Shown piece by piece: positions 53,511 to 64,000 of a stretch of DNA of 64,000 bases. The position numbers and the translations under genes were made by a program. The notes under the pieces are model-generated. The model was not told the origin of the DNA. It did no database searches and was given only the letters and a program-made list of their open reading frames with translations. This stretch comes from Sulfuricurvum sp. Its GTDB lineage: Bacteria; Campylobacterota; Campylobacteria; Campylobacterales; Sulfurimonadaceae. Position 1 is the stretch's first letter; the number at the start of each line of letters is the position of its first letter. Location: the NCBI GenBank assembly GCA_028710885.1, contig JAQTTG010000003.1, positions 124,001-188,000 of the forward strand, given 5' to 3'.

Positions 53511-53534
53511 CCGCAAAGAGGCTAAATCTTGCGG
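53511..53534. promoter_or_regulatory. hairpin between rplK and rplA
   Basis: CCGCAA and TTGCGG pair, with AGA/TCT extending the stem past a bulge, in the 68-base gap before the rplA start. In E. coli, L1 regulates this operon through a leader before rplK. A site here would be in an unusual place, so the role is unclear. Confidence 0.4.
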
Positions 53535-53559
53535 CAGATTCTAATATTGGAGAATTCAA

Positions 53560-54255
53560 ATGGCTGGAAAACGCTATAAACAACTGAGTGAAAAAATTGA
53601 TATGGCAAAAAGCTACTCTGTAGCGGATGCAGCGGCATTCGTTAAAGAGCTTAAATCTGCAAAATTTGACGAAACCGTTGAAATTGCATTAAACCTTGGT
53701 GTTGACCCGCGTCACGCTGACCAAATGATCCGTGGTGCCGTTGTGCTTCCTCACGGTACAGGAAAAGTGGTTCGTGTTGCGGTTTTCGCAAAAGGGGCAA
53801 AAGTAGACGAAGCTAAAAATGCCGGTGCTGACATTGTTGGAGCTGAAGATTTGGTTGAGCAAATCAAAGCGGGTAATATCAACTTCGATATCGTTGTTGC
53901 TGCACCGGATTGTATGGGTCTTGTCGGTCAAGTAGGGCGTATCCTCGGGCCAAAAGGTATGATGCCGAATCCTAAAACTGGAACTGTTACAGCTGATATT
54001 GCAAAAGCGGTTAGTAATGTTAAAGGCGGTCAAGTAAACTTCCGTGTTGACAAAAAAGGGAACATCCATGCCGGTATCGGTAAAGTGAGTTTCGATACGG
54101 ACAAAATTGCTGAAAATATCAAAGCATTTGTTGGTGCTATCAACCGTGCTAAACCATCAACAGCTAAAGGTCGCTATATTAAAAATGCAGCACTTTCATT
54201 AACTATGAGTCCAGCAATTAAATTTGATACGCAAGAACTTCTTGACGTTCGTTAA
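53560..54255 (+). CDS. rplA: 50S ribosomal protein L1
   Basis: A 231-residue L1, [23 protein letters not shown] at the start, the [14 protein letters not shown] motif in the RNA-binding part, and a normal end. It forms the L1 stalk and commonly represses its own operon. Confidence 0.99.
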   Translation: MAGKRYKQLSEKIDMAKSYSVADAAAFVKELKSAKFDETVEIALNLGVDPRHADQMIRGAVVLPHGTGKVVRVAVFAKGAKVDEAKNAGADIVGAEDLVEQIKAGNINFDIVVAAPDCMGLVGQVGRILGPKGMMPNPKTGTVTADIAKAVSNVKGGQVNFRVDKKGNIHAGIGKVSFDTDKIAENIKAFVGAINRAKPSTAKGRYIKNAALSLTMSPAIKFDTQELLDVR

Positions 54256-54279
54256 TTAATTAAAAATACTTTATCTTAT

Positions 54280-54345
54280 GGACTTAAGACAGTAGGGGGC
54301 GCTAGCCTTAATCGGAATCATTCCGCCCCGCTTGAAGTTATGTCT
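54280..54345 (+). promoter_or_regulatory. ribosomal protein L10 leader
   Basis: A structured leader in the 104-base gap before rplJ. GGGGC (54296-54300) pairs with GCCCC (54325-54329), with an inner CGGA/TCCG stem. The position and shape fit the widespread L10-leader RNA, by which the L10-L7/L12 complex represses rplJL translation. The L10 binding motif itself was not checked base by base. Confidence 0.6.
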
Positions 54346-54359
54346 GGAAAGGAGAAACT

Positions 54360-54845
54360 ATGAATAAATCACAGAAATCTGAGATCGTTAATATTTTGAC
54401 TACAGAGTTTAAATCTTCTGCAGCGGTTATTATGTGTGACTATCGTGGTTTGGCAGTGTCTGAACTCGAAGCACTTCGTAAAATTGCACGTGAAAAAGAT
54501 GCAAAAGTGCAAGTTGTAAAAAATACACTTGCTACTATCGCATTGAACAATGCAGAAATGTCTGGTATTGAAATTAAAGATACTAATATTTTCGTTTGGG
54601 GACCTGATGCGATTGCTGCTTCAAAAACAGCGGTTGATTTCGCGAAAGCAAATGATAAATTTGTTATCCGAACAGCTTATATCGATGGTCAAGCCGCTGA
54701 CGAAAACAAAGTTCGTGCATTTGCAACCCTACCAGGACGCGAAGAGTTGCTTGGAATGTTGGCATCTGTATGGATGGGACCAGTTCGCAACTTTACGATT
54801 GGACTCGATGCGCTTAAACGTAAAAAAGAAGAAGAAGCAGCGTAA
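54360..54845 (+). CDS. rplJ: 50S ribosomal protein L10
   Basis: A 161-residue L10, with VIMCDYRGLAVSELEALRKIAREKDAKVQVVKNTL at the start and a C-terminal helix that carries the L7/L12 dimers. GGAAAGGAG lies just upstream of the ATG. Confidence 0.98.
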   Translation: MNKSQKSEIVNILTTEFKSSAAVIMCDYRGLAVSELEALRKIAREKDAKVQVVKNTLATIALNNAEMSGIEIKDTNIFVWGPDAIAASKTAVDFAKANDKFVIRTAYIDGQAADENKVRAFATLPGREELLGMLASVWMGPVRNFTIGLDALKRKKEEEAA

Positions 54846-54913
54846 TAACTGTTTTAAAAATTCGCTGATAGAGATGTCGGCATAAAAAATAAAAATACCA
54901 ATAGGAGAATACT

Positions 54914-55282
54914 ATGGCTGTAACTAAAGAAGATGTACTTGAGTTTATCTCAAACCTTTCTGTCCTCGAGCTTTCTGAGCTTGTAAAAGAATTCGAAGAA
55001 AAATTCGGAGTATCTGCTCAACCGGTAGCGGTTGCTGGCGGCGCTGTAGCTGCTGTAGAAGTAGAAGAAAAAACTGAATTCGACGTTATCTTGAAAGACG
55101 GTGGTGAGAAAAAAATCAACGTTATTAAAGTTGTACGTGCAATGACAGGTCTTGGTCTTAAAGAGGCTAAAGATGCTGTTGAAGGCGCTCCTACAACAAT
55201 TAAAGAAGGTATCTCTAAACAAGATGCTGAAGCAGCGAAAAAAGAGCTTGAAGAAGCTGGCGCTGCTGTCGAAATCAAATAA
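54914..55282 (+). CDS. rplL: 50S ribosomal protein L7/L12
   Basis: A 122-residue L7/L12: an N-terminal dimerisation helix pair, a hinge rich in Ala and Val/Gly ([12 protein letters not shown]), and the C-terminal domain with [40 protein letters not shown] lies 8 bases before the ATG. Confidence 0.99.
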   Translation: MAVTKEDVLEFISNLSVLELSELVKEFEEKFGVSAQPVAVAGGAVAAVEVEEKTEFDVILKDGGEKKINVIKVVRAMTGLGLKEAKDAVEGAPTTIKEGISKQDAEAAKKELEEAGAAVEIK

Positions 55283-55295
55283 TCATTTTATGATT

Positions 55296-55311
55296 GGAGG
55301 CTTTTGCCTCC
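55296..55311. terminator. short hairpin after rplL
   Basis: GGAGGC-TTTT-GCCTCC, a perfect 6-bp stem with a four-base loop, 13 bases after the rplL stop. Together with the larger hairpin next to it, it could attenuate transcription into rpoB. Confidence 0.5.
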
Positions 55312-55321
55312 ACCTCCCAAC

Positions 55322-55364
55322 GGGCACTTTAGCGAGTTGATTTTTTCATCTTGCTAAAGTGCCC
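55322..55364. promoter_or_regulatory. perfect 12-bp hairpin between rplL and rpoB
   Basis: GGGCACTTTAGC and GCTAAAGTGCCC form a perfect 12-bp stem with a 19-base loop that has six Ts. In E. coli the same gap holds an attenuator and an RNase III cleavage site that set the L12 to RpoB ratio. This is the likely equivalent; sequence is not related, only position and shape. Confidence 0.6.
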
Positions 55365-55446
55365 ATACGTCGTTATAGGGTTGAGGACGCTCTTCCCCCA
55401 GACTTTGCACTTATCCCATTGGGATTATATATTTCGATTGAGGTAG

Positions 55447-64000
<8,554 letters not shown>

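Overview
The window looks like a chromosomal segment of a free-living Campylobacterota (Epsilonproteobacteria) in the Sulfuricurvum/Sulfurimonas range. This rests on gene content and order: petABC with a di-haem cytochrome c1, moaA-queE-queD-moeA, murE next to an nfu gene, tRNA(Thr-Tyr-Gly-Thr)-tuf-rpmG-tRNA(Trp)-secE-nusG-rplKAJL-rpoB-rpoC, promoters with a strong TATAAT and often no clear -35 box, and moderate GC. The genus is an inference; no 16S gene is present. rpoB and rpoC are separate genes that overlap by 8 nt, unlike the fused rpoBC of Helicobacter and Wolinella.

Layout. Bases 1-1218: the 3' part of luxS followed by two overlapping genes of unclear function. 1225-3604: an accessory patch with a PD-(D/E)XK nuclease-like protein, a small membrane protein and a DinJ/YafQ toxin-antitoxin pair behind a perfect palindromic operator. 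3607-8715: a MnmC-type methyltransferase, then a tightly overlapped minus-strand operon (porin, FMN-binding protein, two related four-helix membrane proteins, one small membrane-anchored protein) divergent from apbE, whose product attaches FMN to such proteins. 8775-12866: mntP, riboflavin synthase, a Sel1-repeat protein and mnmG. 12956-14510: an AT-rich island with a membrane protein gene split by a frameshift at an A8 slippery run, a structured intergenic region and an IS30-like transposase remnant. 14509-21435: an HxlR regulator with an operator palindrome, divergent from an SDR oxidoreductase and a tripartite RND efflux system.

21522-29680: a glycosyltransferase-like protein, the cytochrome bc1 complex plus a periplasmic c-type cytochrome, then molybdopterin (moaA, moeA) and queuosine (queE, queD) genes. 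29677-36166: rRNA methyltransferases, L31, two envelope proteins of unknown role, an aminotransferase and homoserine dehydrogenase. 36363-39286: L36-S13-S11-S4-rpoA-L17. 39414-46335: Nfu, murE, a thioredoxin-like ferredoxin, panD, a polyprenyl synthase, transketolase, a SpoU methyltransferase and a thioredoxin. 46348-50123: an overlapping set of a radical SAM/SPASM protein, a CorA-type transporter, a cation antiporter and YaaA. 50143-64000: the tRNA, translation and RNA polymerase block, ending inside rpoC.

Most of the window is housekeeping. The parts most worth a second look are the flavinylated-protein operon (4325-8715), the nuclease-like gene (1225-2610), and the frameshifted membrane gene with its structured flank (12956-14505). 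None of these can be called a new system from sequence alone.
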